A DNA stretch of 8,400 nucleotides, from assembly GCA_903854175.1 (NCBI GenBank), contig CAINVQ010000187.1:1-8400 (forward strand). The letters are read 5' to 3'. Within the stretch, counting starts at the first letter, position 1; the number at the start of each line of letters is the position of its first letter. Made by a program: the position numbers and the translations under genes. Below, piece by piece: positions 1 through 6,760 of the stretch. Source of the DNA: an uncultured Actinomycetes bacterium (lineage in GTDB: Bacteria; Actinomycetota; Acidimicrobiia; Acidimicrobiales; RAAP-2). The notes beneath the pieces are model-generated. The model was not told the origin of the DNA. It worked only from the letters and a program-made list of their open reading frames with translations, and did no database searches.

Positions 1-54
1 CCGTTAACGTTGAAAGAGAAGATCGATGCCAGTTACAAAGAGGAAGACCAGTAA
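1..54 (+). CDS. C-terminal tail of an upstream gene, possibly YceD/DUF177 family (partial)
   Basis: Frame 1 is open from the left edge to a TAA at 52-54 and encodes 17 residues, PLTLKEKIDASYKEEDQ. The tail is charged and lies directly before rpmF, overlapping it by 29 nt. In most bacteria the gene before rpmF encodes a DUF177/YceD protein linked to 23S rRNA maturation, so that is the best guess, but it rests on gene order alone. Too little sequence is present to recognise the family, and chance openness of such a short frame cannot be excluded. Confidence 0.35.
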   Translation, partial: PLTLKEKIDASYKEEDQ

Positions 55-205
55 AGCCAAGGGGCGTTCACGCCAAGCTGCTGCGTGGCGCCTAGACCGC
101 CCTTCACGTTCGGTATGCCCTCAGTGTGCAACATCTAAGTTGCCACACATCGTGTGCCCTAACTGCGGTTGGTACAAGGGTCGCGTAGCAGTCGAGGTCA
201 ACTAA
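26..205 (+). CDS. rpmF: 50S ribosomal protein L32
   Basis: This 59-residue protein is a zinc-ribbon component of the large ribosomal subunit. It starts MPVTKRKTSKAKGRSRQAAA, the basic N-terminal tail typical of L32 that threads into rRNA. Four cysteines form two CxxC knuckles (Cys31/Cys34 and Cys44/Cys47), so this is the zinc-binding form rather than the cysteine-free paralogue some actinobacteria induce under zinc starvation. Length matches the family (about 55-60 residues). The ATG at 26 is preceded by a weak purine-rich AGAGAAG stretch. The stop is one base before the plsX start, and the final codons contain the plsX ribosome-binding site, so the two genes are likely translationally coupled. 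Confidence 0.97.
   Translation: MPVTKRKTSKAKGRSRQAAAWRLDRPSRSVCPQCATSKLPHIVCPNCGWYKGRVAVEVN
194..198 (+). promoter_or_regulatory. Ribosome-binding site of plsX inside rpmF
   Basis: GAGGT lies in the penultimate codons of rpmF, 8 nt before a TTG codon at 207. It supports the TTG as the true plsX start and implies that translation of rpmF and plsX is coupled. Confidence 0.7.
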
Positions 206-206
206 C

Positions 207-1190
207 TTGACTCTTCCCATCGCTCTTGATGCGATGGGTGGTGACTTTGCACCCAGTGAAATCATTGCCGGAGCTCGACGCGCCGTTGATGAGCTCGGTC
301 TAGAAGTCATACTCGTCGGAGTTCCTGAACTTATGGGAGACCCACTCGGTCTCGAAGTCTTCGCTTGCACTGAAGTTATTGCAATGGACGATGAACCTGG
401 CGGAAGTGTTCGAAAGAAAAAAGACTCCTCACTCGTTCGAGCAGCTGAATTAGTCCGAGATGGAAAAGCCAGCGCGATGGTCTCTGCTGGCAACACCGGA
501 GCCACTATGGCTTCTGCACTTCTTCGCATGGGACGACTCCCTGGAGTTGTTCGCCCGTGCATCGCAACTCCTATCCCAAATCCTGGTGGTTCACCATGCA
601 TCTTGGTAGATGCGGGAGCGAACTCTGAATGCACACCAGAGATGCTTGTTCAATTTGCACAGATGGGCTCTGCATTTGCAAAAGCTCGCTACGGAATTGA
701 AAGCCCGAAAGTTGGGTTGCTCTCAATTGGTGAAGAACCAACCAAGGGAACGCCACTTGTAAAAGAAACACACGAGTTGCTGGCTGCTCTTAGTGATTTC
801 AACTTCTTTGGAAATGTTGAAGGCCGTGACTTGATCCCATCACCTGTTGACGTGGTTGTTACTGATGGTTTTACTGGCAACGTTGCACTTAAAACTCTTG
901 AGGGCGCCCTCAAATACATCTTCGGTGCTGTGCTCGGAGTTATTGGAACCAATGACGCCACCAAGGCGGCGGGCGATGTACTTTTTGAGCATTTACTTCC
1001 ACTTGCTGGAGAATTAACGCCAGATAAGCAAGGTGGCGCGATGTTGCTGGGGCTTGATGGAATTTGTGTAATTAGCCACGGCTCTTCTAACGCCACCGCA
1101 ATCATGAACGCGCTTCGTGTTGCTTCTGAAATGGACAAAGCCGGAGTCGTAGACAAACTACGACTTACCATTAGACCTGATCAAGGCTAG
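207..1190 (+). CDS. plsX: Phosphate acyltransferase PlsX
   Basis: PlsX converts acyl-ACP and inorganic phosphate to acyl-phosphate, the acyl donor for PlsY in the first step of phosphatidic acid synthesis. It acts at the inner face of the membrane. The 327-residue length is normal. Family blocks in order are IALDAMGGDFAP (5-16), SVRKKKDSSL (67-76), SAGNTGA (93-99), RLPGVVRP (110-117), VDAGANS (134-140), SIGEE.KG (173-181), VEGRDL (204-209), DVVVTDGFTGNVALKTLEG (215-233) and a Gly-rich C-terminal GGAMLLGLDG...SHGSS segment (276-294). No key motif looks damaged. The TTG start is chosen because it gives the standard N-terminus and has a GAGGT site 8 nt upstream. The next gene encodes the acyl carrier protein whose acyl form is the PlsX substrate, a common pairing. 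Confidence 0.97.
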   Translation: MTLPIALDAMGGDFAPSEIIAGARRAVDELGLEVILVGVPELMGDPLGLEVFACTEVIAMDDEPGGSVRKKKDSSLVRAAELVRDGKASAMVSAGNTGATMASALLRMGRLPGVVRPCIATPIPNPGGSPCILVDAGANSECTPEMLVQFAQMGSAFAKARYGIESPKVGLLSIGEEPTKGTPLVKETHELLAALSDFNFFGNVEGRDLIPSPVDVVVTDGFTGNVALKTLEGALKYIFGAVLGVIGTNDATKAAGDVLFEHLLPLAGELTPDKQGGAMLLGLDGICVISHGSSNATAIMNALRVASEMDKAGVVDKLRLTIRPDQG

Positions 1191-1196
1191 TAATTC

Positions 1197-1211
1197 TCGT
1201 ACTGTGTACGA
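1197..1211 (+). repeat. Perfect 6-bp inverted repeat between plsX and acpP
   Basis: TCGTAC-TGT-GTACGA is a perfect 6-bp inverted repeat around a 3-nt centre. It sits just after the plsX stop and 40 nt before acpP. There is no T-run after it on either strand, so it is not a standard intrinsic terminator. A poor -10-like TATCCT (1220-1225) lies 17 nt downstream of TCGTAC, so the palindrome would overlap the -35 position of such a promoter. An operator controlling acpP and downstream genes, or an RNA processing hairpin, are both possible. Chance is also possible for an element this short. Confidence 0.35.
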
Positions 1212-1240
1212 AATCTCGGTATCCTTGTGTAGCAACAATT

Positions 1241-1246
1241 AAGGAG
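1241..1246 (+). promoter_or_regulatory. Strong Shine-Dalgarno site of acpP
   Basis: AAGGAG ends 5 nt before the ATG at 1252. It is the best ribosome-binding site in the window, as expected for an abundant protein. It also decides against the in-frame GTG at 1246, which overlaps the site itself. Confidence 0.8.
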
Positions 1247-1251
1247 TGGCC

Positions 1252-1542
1252 ATGTCTGCTGACGCTGGAAATTCAACATCGCTCAATCGAGCTGCAATTC
1301 TCAACATTGTCAAAGAACAATTAGCTGAAATCTTGGAAAAAACGCCAAGTGATATTTCTGAGACTGAGTCATTTACCGATATGGGCGCAGACTCACTTGC
1401 CTTAATTGAACTCGTAGAAGCCTTGGAAGAAAAGCTTGCCGAGTATGTGGCTGGTTTCCATATTGATGATGAAGATCTAGAGACACTTGGCTGCGTAAAT
1501 GATGCTGTTGATTACGTTGCTGCCAAGCTCCAGGTTGCGTAA
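1252..1542 (+). CDS. acpP: Acyl carrier protein
   Basis: This 96-residue acidic protein carries growing acyl chains on a phosphopantetheine arm for type II fatty-acid synthesis and supplies acyl-ACP to PlsX. The attachment site is Ser48 within MGADSLALIELV (44-55), the conserved DSL motif at the start of helix II. Helix I spans roughly 13-28, and the helix III/IV region is FHIDDEDLETLGCVNDAVDYV. It is longer than the usual 75-80 residues because of a polar N-terminal extension of about 10 residues and some extra length around 65-75 (LAEYVAGF). A carrier for a specialised pathway cannot be excluded, but the position between plsX and rnc, where acpP is found in many bacteria, favours the housekeeping ACP. 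It has its own strong ribosome-binding site and the longest upstream gap of the left half (61 nt), so it may also have its own promoter. Confidence 0.92.
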   Translation: MSADAGNSTSLNRAAILNIVKEQLAEILEKTPSDISETESFTDMGADSLALIELVEALEEKLAEYVAGFHIDDEDLETLGCVNDAVDYVAAKLQVA

Positions 1543-1550
1543 CGAGGTCT

Positions 1551-2240
1551 GTGAGTCTTTTGACCTCATCACTTGAGGCGCTAGCAAGTCACTTAGGCAT
1601 TAGTCCTAAGAGTGAACTACTAAACGTCGCACTGACACATTCGAGTTACGCCGCAGAAAACGATTGCATCTCAAACGAGCGACTCGAATTTTTAGGTGAC
1701 GCCGTGGTCGATCTTGCAATAGCTGACCTCATCACCCGCGAGTACCCAGAACTCAATGAGGGGACAGGCTCTCTTGTTCGCTCTCGCGTTGTAAACGAAG
1801 CATCACTCGCATCACTCGCTCGACGTCTTGATCTAGGAGCATGCATTCGAGTTGGTCGAGGTGAAATTAAATCTGGTGGGACTGACCGCGACTCTCTGCT
1901 GGCCGATGCATTTGAAGCAATCGTCGCCGCACTGTATTTAGAAAATGGTTTTCAAGCTGCGAACGATTTTGTGCAGTCAATGCTCGCTGATGATGTTGCG
2001 GATGCTTCATTGGCGCCAGACGAGGTTGATCCAAAGACGCAGCTTCGACAGTGGAGTGAGCAGCAAGGTCACGGAACACCGGTCTATGAAGTATCGGGTA
2101 GCGGACCACTGCATGCAACAACGTTTGATGCAACTGTTCGAATTGGATCTTTACTCGTGGCAAATGGCCGCGGTCGTTCAAAAAAGAGTGCTGAATCGCA
2201 AGCTGCAAAAGCTGCGTTGGAAAGGCGAAGCAATGCCTGA
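1551..2240 (+). CDS. rnc: Ribonuclease III
   Basis: RNase III is a dimeric Mg2+-dependent endonuclease that cuts double-stranded RNA, including rRNA precursors and structured mRNAs. The 229-residue protein has the usual two parts: a catalytic domain (about 1-150) and a C-terminal double-stranded RNA-binding domain (about 157-227). The signature NERLEFLGDAV is at 42-52. By alignment to the E. coli enzyme the metal and catalytic residues are Glu43, Glu46, Asp50, Glu70, Asp119 and Glu122, all present. The dsRBD ends with the typical GRSKKSAESQAAKAAL. The start is uncertain: GTG at 1551 is only 2 nt from a GAGGT (1544-1548), while the in-frame TTG at 1560 is 11 nt away and would remove three residues. 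It follows acpP by 8 nt and overlaps mutM by 8 nt, which indicates cotranscription. Confidence 0.96.
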   Translation: MSLLTSSLEALASHLGISPKSELLNVALTHSSYAAENDCISNERLEFLGDAVVDLAIADLITREYPELNEGTGSLVRSRVVNEASLASLARRLDLGACIRVGRGEIKSGGTDRDSLLADAFEAIVAALYLENGFQAANDFVQSMLADDVADASLAPDEVDPKTQLRQWSEQQGHGTPVYEVSGSGPLHATTFDATVRIGSLLVANGRGRSKKSAESQAAKAALERRSNA

Positions 2241-3135
2241 ATTACCAGAGATAGAAACAATACGAGCGTCACTGTCGCGTGACTTGGTTGGTAAAAAAAT
2301 CAAGGGTGCAGCAGTTACTTCGGGCAAGATTGTTCGCCGTCACAAGACCGCGAAGGATTTTCGCACTGCAGTCGAAGGTCACACGATTAAGTCCGCTCAG
2401 CGACTCGGAAAGAATTTAATTTTTGGACTAGACAATGGAACAAGTCTTGTAATTGATCTCGACGTCAGTGGTCGAATTCTCAGATCACAAGGGCCCAAAG
2501 ATGAGAAGCCAAAGCACACGCACGTTGTCTTTACCTTTACTCAAGGCGGAGAAATTCGCTACGTCGATCCTCTTTCCAAAGGTGAGCTGTACGTATCAAC
2601 CCCACCGCCAGAGGGCGCCGAAGTTGAGATTTCAAAGTTTGCTCGTCTAAGCGTTGGCGGCGATGGGCTGGGTTTACGCAAGCAGATTCCTGAACTTTCT
2701 CACTTAGGAATTGATCCTTTTGAAGACCAAATTGGGTGGGACCGTTTTGCGGCGATTCTTAGAAGCAGAACTACAGATCTGAAGTCGGTTCTCAATGACC
2801 AAAACATCTTGGCTGGACTCGGAGAAATTTATTCTGACGAAGCTCTGTTCGGCGCTGGCCTTGGCCACGACCGAGTGGCCGAGTCACTATCAACCATTGA
2901 AATCCGTCGTCTGCACCGAGCAATTACAGAAATTCTTCAGGAAGCAATTAAATACGGTGGAACATCACTCGAGGGTGAGCTGTTTCGCGATCCTGACGGA
3001 AAAGAAGGCAATTACCAGCAGTATCTTCAGGTCTACGGCCGAGAAGGCCTACCTTGCATGCAGTGCCGTCAGCCCATCAAAAAAGCAACATCTAAGGGTC
3101 AGTCGACCTTCTACTGTGACAAGTGCCAGAGCTAA
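2233..3135 (+). CDS. mutM: MutM/Fpg-family DNA glycosylase with altered DNA-contact residues
   Basis: Canonical Fpg removes 8-oxoguanine and formamidopyrimidines from DNA and nicks the abasic site by beta,delta-elimination. This 300-residue protein starts MPELPEIETIR, giving the N-terminal catalytic Pro after Met removal and Glu3/Glu6. Lys60 (LGKNLIF) matches the conserved phosphate-binding Lys. The helix-two-turn-helix (184-214) and the C-terminal zinc finger (Cys275, Cys278, Cys295, Cys298) are present. Several near-invariant positions differ: HLGMSG is DLDVSG (75-80), DPR.FG is DPLSKG (112-117), G.GNIY is GLGEIY (195-200), and the zinc-finger Arg is Gln290. It is therefore family-assigned with confidence, but activity on 8-oxoG is doubtful. 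The ATG at 2233 lies inside the end of rnc and has AAAGG 7 nt upstream. The same frame is open further left within rnc, but the PELPE N-terminus must be exposed for catalysis, so the longer version is rejected. Confidence 0.9.
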   Translation: MPELPEIETIRASLSRDLVGKKIKGAAVTSGKIVRRHKTAKDFRTAVEGHTIKSAQRLGKNLIFGLDNGTSLVIDLDVSGRILRSQGPKDEKPKHTHVVFTFTQGGEIRYVDPLSKGELYVSTPPPEGAEVEISKFARLSVGGDGLGLRKQIPELSHLGIDPFEDQIGWDRFAAILRSRTTDLKSVLNDQNILAGLGEIYSDEALFGAGLGHDRVAESLSTIEIRRLHRAITEILQEAIKYGGTSLEGELFRDPDGKEGNYQQYLQVYGREGLPCMQCRQPIKKATSKGQSTFYCDKCQS

Positions 3136-3173
3136 ACGCCTCTTTAACCCCAGAAGATTGCTAGCGTCTCAGC

Positions 3174-5702
3174 GTGTTTCTTAAGCGATTAACCATGAAG
3201 GGCTTTAAGTCCTTTGCCGACAGTACGGTCATTGAGTTCGAGCCGGGCGTCACTGCGGTAGTTGGTCCAAACGGATCTGGAAAATCGAACGTCGTTGACG
3301 CCGTTGTATGGGTACTCGGTGCTCAGGGAACAAAGATTCTTCGAAGTGCAAAAATGGATGACGTCATTTTCGCAGGAACAACAAATAAAGCAGCCCTAGG
3401 GCGTGCCGAAGTTTCTCTGACGCTCGATAACTCAGAAGGAAGAATCTCCATTGATGGTGCGGAAGTAACCATTTCTCGAACTTTGTTCCGTAATGGTGAC
3501 TCCGAATACGCAATCAATGGAACTACGTGTCGACTTCTTGACATCCAAGAACTTCTTTCAGATTCCGGTGTTGGTCGTAATCAACACATGATTATTGGTC
3601 AGGGGCAACTCGACTCGATCTTGCAGTCAACTCCAGAGCACCGCCGTTCAGTAATTGAAGAAGCAGCTGGAGTTTCAATTCATCGTCGTCGCAAAGAACG
3701 CTCAGAGCGTCGCCTTGCACAAACCCAAGAAAATCTTGAACGACTCGGTGACCTTGTTAGAGAAGTGCGCCGTCAAATGCGACCACTTGAACGTCAAGCA
3801 CAGTCAGCTAGAAGCTTCGCTGAAGTTGAAGCTGAGCTTCGTGCAGCTCGCCATGCACTTTTTTCTACGCGTGCAGCCACATTTGAGTCTCGCCAAAATG
3901 AACTGAGCAGAGAACTCGTTGACTTCACCTCGAAAGAACAAGAAGTACGCAATGAAATTCTCACCCTCGACGCGAGAGCATCCGCAACCGCATCAGAGAT
4001 GACCAGTCGACGCGAGGAAACTCTTGCGTCAACACTTGGAACGCTTCAAGGGCTCGCTGAAAGAGCTCGAGGGACTGCTTCAATTATCCAAGAGCGTGAG
4101 CGATCACTAAAGATTGCTCTGATCGCTTCAGCTGATGAAAACGTAATTGCCACACTCGAAGCTGATGCCGCAAAACTTGAATCAGATCTTGTAGGACTTG
4201 CTGCTGAAGAAGCATTGCTGAGTGGTCAGCGCGAAGCTCTAGAAAAAGTTCGTAATGAACTGAAGACCGCTGAAAATGATTTTGTTACCGCATGGGGTGC
4301 AGGGTCTGGCGATGACCTCGAGCTTCTAAATCACGAAATCAGTCGACTCGGTGACCTAATTGCAGAACTCGAATCTGTAGTTAATTCAATGACCAATGAC
4401 AGCGGAGAACTTTCTGGTCAAGTGATGCTGATCAATGAAGAGCTCAATGCACTTCGTGCGCAGCTGCCAGTTCTTGAACAAGCAGTGAATAATGCTGCAG
4501 AACACCGTGCAGTGCTCGACGAAGCGCGAAACAGTCTTGAGTCCCAACGTAATCGTGTGGGCGAACTTGCTACAGAGCTACTCACTCGTGAAGTTGAATT
4601 TGGTGAGCGCCGACGCCTTATTGAGCAGCGCCAAAGTGAAATTGAGCAGCGCCTAGAAGGTCGTTCAACTGAGCGCGCTGAAGCTGCAAGTCGTCGTGAA
4701 TCACTTGAATTCGACCTCCAGGTACTCGAGCGACTTTCCGCATTTGTCTCTCGCGCTTCCAATGAAATTCGCACTTCGCAAGAAGCAATGGACTCGACCT
4801 ATCGTGAGCAACTTGAAGCATCGCGCGCTGGGGCCGAGCGACTCGAAGAAGTGCGCCGTGCACGAAGCAACGCAGAACGACGTTTGGGCGAAGTTGCTGA
4901 CCTCGTACGAAGTCGTGAAATTGAACAAGCTGAGCTCGCAATTAAGACAACGAACTTGCACGAACTAATTCATCGTGATCTTGGAATTTTCCCTCACGAA
5001 CTTGGTGCTCCAACGCACATTGCTCTTCCTGACGGAGTTTCGCTCGAGCAGCGTGTTGGTGAGCTTGAAGCACGCATAACTTCACTTGGACCAATCAACC
5101 CACTCGCGCTTGAAGAACTAACTGCACTCGAAGAGCGCTACAAGGAGCTTGACACTCAAGTTACTGATGTTCGTAATGCTCGTCGTGAGCTTCAAGAAGT
5201 CATTCGTGCGGTTGACAAAGAAATCATGGAAACGTTCTCAAGTGCTGCAGCCGACGTAAACGAGCACTTCTCAACGCTTATCTCGTCATTGTTCCCAGGT
5301 GGTCACGGACGACTAGTTCTTACCGATCCTGAAGACCCACTAAACACCGGAGTTGAAATTGAACTTCGCCCAATGGGCCAGAATGTTCGTCGCATGTCGC
5401 TGCTGTCAGGTGGGCAACGTTCGATCGCAGCATTGGCGTTCCTTTTTGCGATTTTCCGTTCGCGCCCTTCACCCTTCTACATGCTTGACGAGGTTGAAGC
5501 GGCGCTTGACGATGTCAACTTGCAACGTTTCTTAGGGCTTGTAAATGAGTTCCGTGACGAAGCACAGTTGCTTATTGTTACGCACCAAAAGCGCACGATG
5601 GAATCGGCTGACGCGCTCTATGGAGTAACCATGGTTCCTGGTTCTTCGTCAAAGGTTGTTAGCCAGCGTGTGAAGCGCACCGAGGGCGTCACCACCTCGT
5701 GA
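3174..5702 (+). CDS. smc: Chromosome segregation SMC-family ATPase, short and apparently hinge-less
   Basis: SMC dimers with kleisin ScpA and ScpB organise and separate bacterial chromosomes. The N-terminal head (about 1-168) begins [16 protein letters not shown] and has Walker [10 protein letters not shown] (31-39) and the Q-loop IGQGQLD (141-147). The C-terminal head (about 638-842) has signature LSGGQR (744-749), Walker B FYMLDE (768-773), D-loop ALDD and His804. Between them lie only about 470 residues of Glu/Arg/Ala-rich coiled coil. Bacterial SMCs are typically 1150-1200 residues with a globular Gly-rich hinge in the middle, but I see no hinge-like segment here. Likely apex candidates are the helix-breaking stretches 374-381 (WGAGSGDD) and 404-415. 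No CxxC zinc hook is present, so it is not Rad50. The single frame is intact throughout. The GTG start matches the conserved N-terminus, although no clear Shine-Dalgarno precedes it. It overlaps ftsY by 4 nt (GTGA). Confidence 0.9.
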   Translation: MFLKRLTMKGFKSFADSTVIEFEPGVTAVVGPNGSGKSNVVDAVVWVLGAQGTKILRSAKMDDVIFAGTTNKAALGRAEVSLTLDNSEGRISIDGAEVTISRTLFRNGDSEYAINGTTCRLLDIQELLSDSGVGRNQHMIIGQGQLDSILQSTPEHRRSVIEEAAGVSIHRRRKERSERRLAQTQENLERLGDLVREVRRQMRPLERQAQSARSFAEVEAELRAARHALFSTRAATFESRQNELSRELVDFTSKEQEVRNEILTLDARASATASEMTSRREETLASTLGTLQGLAERARGTASIIQERERSLKIALIASADENVIATLEADAAKLESDLVGLAAEEALLSGQREALEKVRNELKTAENDFVTAWGAGSGDDLELLNHEISRLGDLIAELESVVNSMTNDSGELSGQVMLINEELNALRAQLPVLEQAVNNAAEHRAVLDEARNSLESQRNRVGELATELLTREVEFGERRRLIEQRQSEIEQRLEGRSTERAEAASRRESLEFDLQVLERLSAFVSRASNEIRTSQEAMDSTYREQLEASRAGAERLEEVRRARSNAERRLGEVADLVRSREIEQAELAIKTTNLHELIHRDLGIFPHELGAPTHIALPDGVSLEQRVGELEARITSLGPINPLALEELTALEERYKELDTQVTDVRNARRELQEVIRAVDKEIMETFSSAAADVNEHFSTLISSLFPGGHGRLVLTDPEDPLNTGVEIELRPMGQNVRRMSLLSGGQRSIAALAFLFAIFRSRPSPFYMLDEVEAALDDVNLQRFLGLVNEFRDEAQLLIVTHQKRTMESADALYGVTMVPGSSSKVVSQRVKRTEGVTTS
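4620..4653 (+). repeat. 13-bp direct repeat spaced by one heptad inside smc
   Basis: ATTGAGCAGCGCC occurs at 4620-4632 and again at 4641-4653, exactly 21 nt (7 codons) apart. It encodes IEQR twice within residues 483-494 of the C-terminal coiled-coil arm. The spacing equals one coiled-coil heptad, so this looks like a small internal duplication that preserves the heptad register. Confidence 0.6.
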
Positions 5703-6745
5703 CCATTGCTCTACTAGCTGTTGTAGTCCTTGTTGTTCTTCTTGTGGTGGTTTCAGTACGCCGTAAAGCGAAGAACAGGGGAATGCTTCCTCAACAAGAG
5801 CGAAAGGCAATGCCAAGTGTTCTTGTAAATGACGTTGCTCCACGCCCATCAATTGATGGGACATCACCAAATCTCTCTGAACGACTTGGATCGTCTCGCA
5901 GCATCTTTGACCGCGTTCGTTCCATTTCGAGCCTTGGTTCGCTAAGCGCGGAACAACTCGACACGGTGGAAGAAGTGCTACTTCGAAGTGACGTTGGTGT
6001 GAATGTAACAAACGCAATTCTGCAAGATCTAAAAACAAATGGAGCACCGAATGGTGTTGCGAGTGCAGTTCGTACAGCACTGCTCGAAAGTTTGAATGGT
6101 GATCGTTCAGTAAATACATCAGCGGACGATGGTCGCATTCCAGTCTGGCTATTTGTTGGGGTTAACGGAGTAGGCAAAACCACCACCATTGGAAAACTTT
6201 CGCAGCGTTTTGTATCAGAGAACAAGAAAGTAATCCTGGCGGCTGGAGATACATTCCGTGCGGCTGCATCTGAACAGCTACAAATGTGGGCTGAACGCAC
6301 TGGCGCAGACATTGTTCGCTCCGGCGAGGGAGCAGACCCAAGTTCTGTTGTGCACGATGCGATTGGACGAGCAAGTGCGAAAAAATACGACATTGTTCTC
6401 GCTGACACTGCTGGACGTCGCGCCAACAGCTCAAACTTGCTTGATGAACTGAGCAAGGTTCGCAGAGTCGCTGATCGTGAACCGGGACAAGTCGTAGAAA
6501 CATTCATGGTGCTCGACGCCACTACCGGACAAAATGCACTAACTCAAGCCCGTGAATTTCTGGGAGCCGCCTCGGTCACTGGGATTGTTCTTACGAAGCT
6601 TGACGGCACCGCTCGCGGTGGCATTGTTGTTGCCATTGAGCGCGAACTAGGTATTCCTGTGAAGTTCGTTGGTGTGGGCGAAGGGGTCCAAGACCTCATT
6701 GTTTTCGAGCCAGTTGCCTTCGTTGATTCACTCCTCGACGCCTAA
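5699..6745 (+). CDS. ftsY: Signal recognition particle receptor FtsY
   Basis: FtsY is the membrane-associated GTPase that docks SRP-ribosome complexes at the translocon. The 348-residue protein opens with a hydrophobic segment (about 2-20, Leu/Val-rich) followed by RRKAKNR, an apparent N-terminal membrane anchor. This replaces the long acidic A domain of E. coli FtsY and is common in actinobacteria. A linker (about 28-60) leads to the N domain (about 60-145) and G domain. GTPase motifs are G1 GVNGVGKTTT (154-163), G2 DTFRAAA (184-190), G3 DTAGR (236-240), G4 TKLDG (299-303) and G5 GVGEG (325-329). All look intact. The GTG start overlaps the smc stop as GTGA, which favours coupled translation. 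It sits next to its partner ffh, 15 nt downstream. Confidence 0.97.
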   Translation: MTIALLAVVVLVVLLVVVSVRRKAKNRGMLPQQERKAMPSVLVNDVAPRPSIDGTSPNLSERLGSSRSIFDRVRSISSLGSLSAEQLDTVEEVLLRSDVGVNVTNAILQDLKTNGAPNGVASAVRTALLESLNGDRSVNTSADDGRIPVWLFVGVNGVGKTTTIGKLSQRFVSENKKVILAAGDTFRAAASEQLQMWAERTGADIVRSGEGADPSSVVHDAIGRASAKKYDIVLADTAGRRANSSNLLDELSKVRRVADREPGQVVETFMVLDATTGQNALTQAREFLGAASVTGIVLTKLDGTARGGIVVAIERELGIPVKFVGVGEGVQDLIVFEPVAFVDSLLDA

Positions 6746-6760
6746 AGGTAGCCTTCAAGC

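Noticed and set aside
104..634. Minus-strand open frame opposite rpmF and plsX
   Set aside because: It spans the ends of two certain plus-strand genes and its Ser/Pro/Arg-rich low-complexity sequence is typical of antisense shadows.
1246..1542. GTG at 1246 as the acpP start
   Set aside because: It overlaps the AAGGAG ribosome-binding site; ATG 1252 is at ideal spacing.
1800..1817. Tandem 9-bp repeat GCATCACTC x2 in rnc
   Set aside because: It encodes the alternating ASLASLARR helix of the RNase III domain; two copies of 9 bp in coding sequence are easily due to chance and codon bias.
1945..3135. A 396-codon reading frame that would extend mutM far into rnc
   Set aside because: The Fpg family needs the PELPE N-terminus directly after the start Met; the extra 96 residues are an rnc shadow, and ATG 2233 has its own ribosome-binding site.
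3195..5702. ATG at 3195 as the smc start
   Set aside because: This would drop the conserved first beta strand (MFLKRLT) of the SMC head; GTG 3174 gives the standard N-terminus.
3174..5702. smc as two genes or a frameshifted pseudogene
   Set aside because: One frame is open throughout, coiled-coil composition is continuous and all ATPase motifs are present in order; a clean in-frame loss of the hinge fits better.
5791..6522. Long minus-strand open frame (243 codons) opposite ftsY
   Set aside because: It is Ser/Thr/Arg-rich and runs antisense to a clear GTPase gene, with no recognisable domain; it is a codon-bias shadow.
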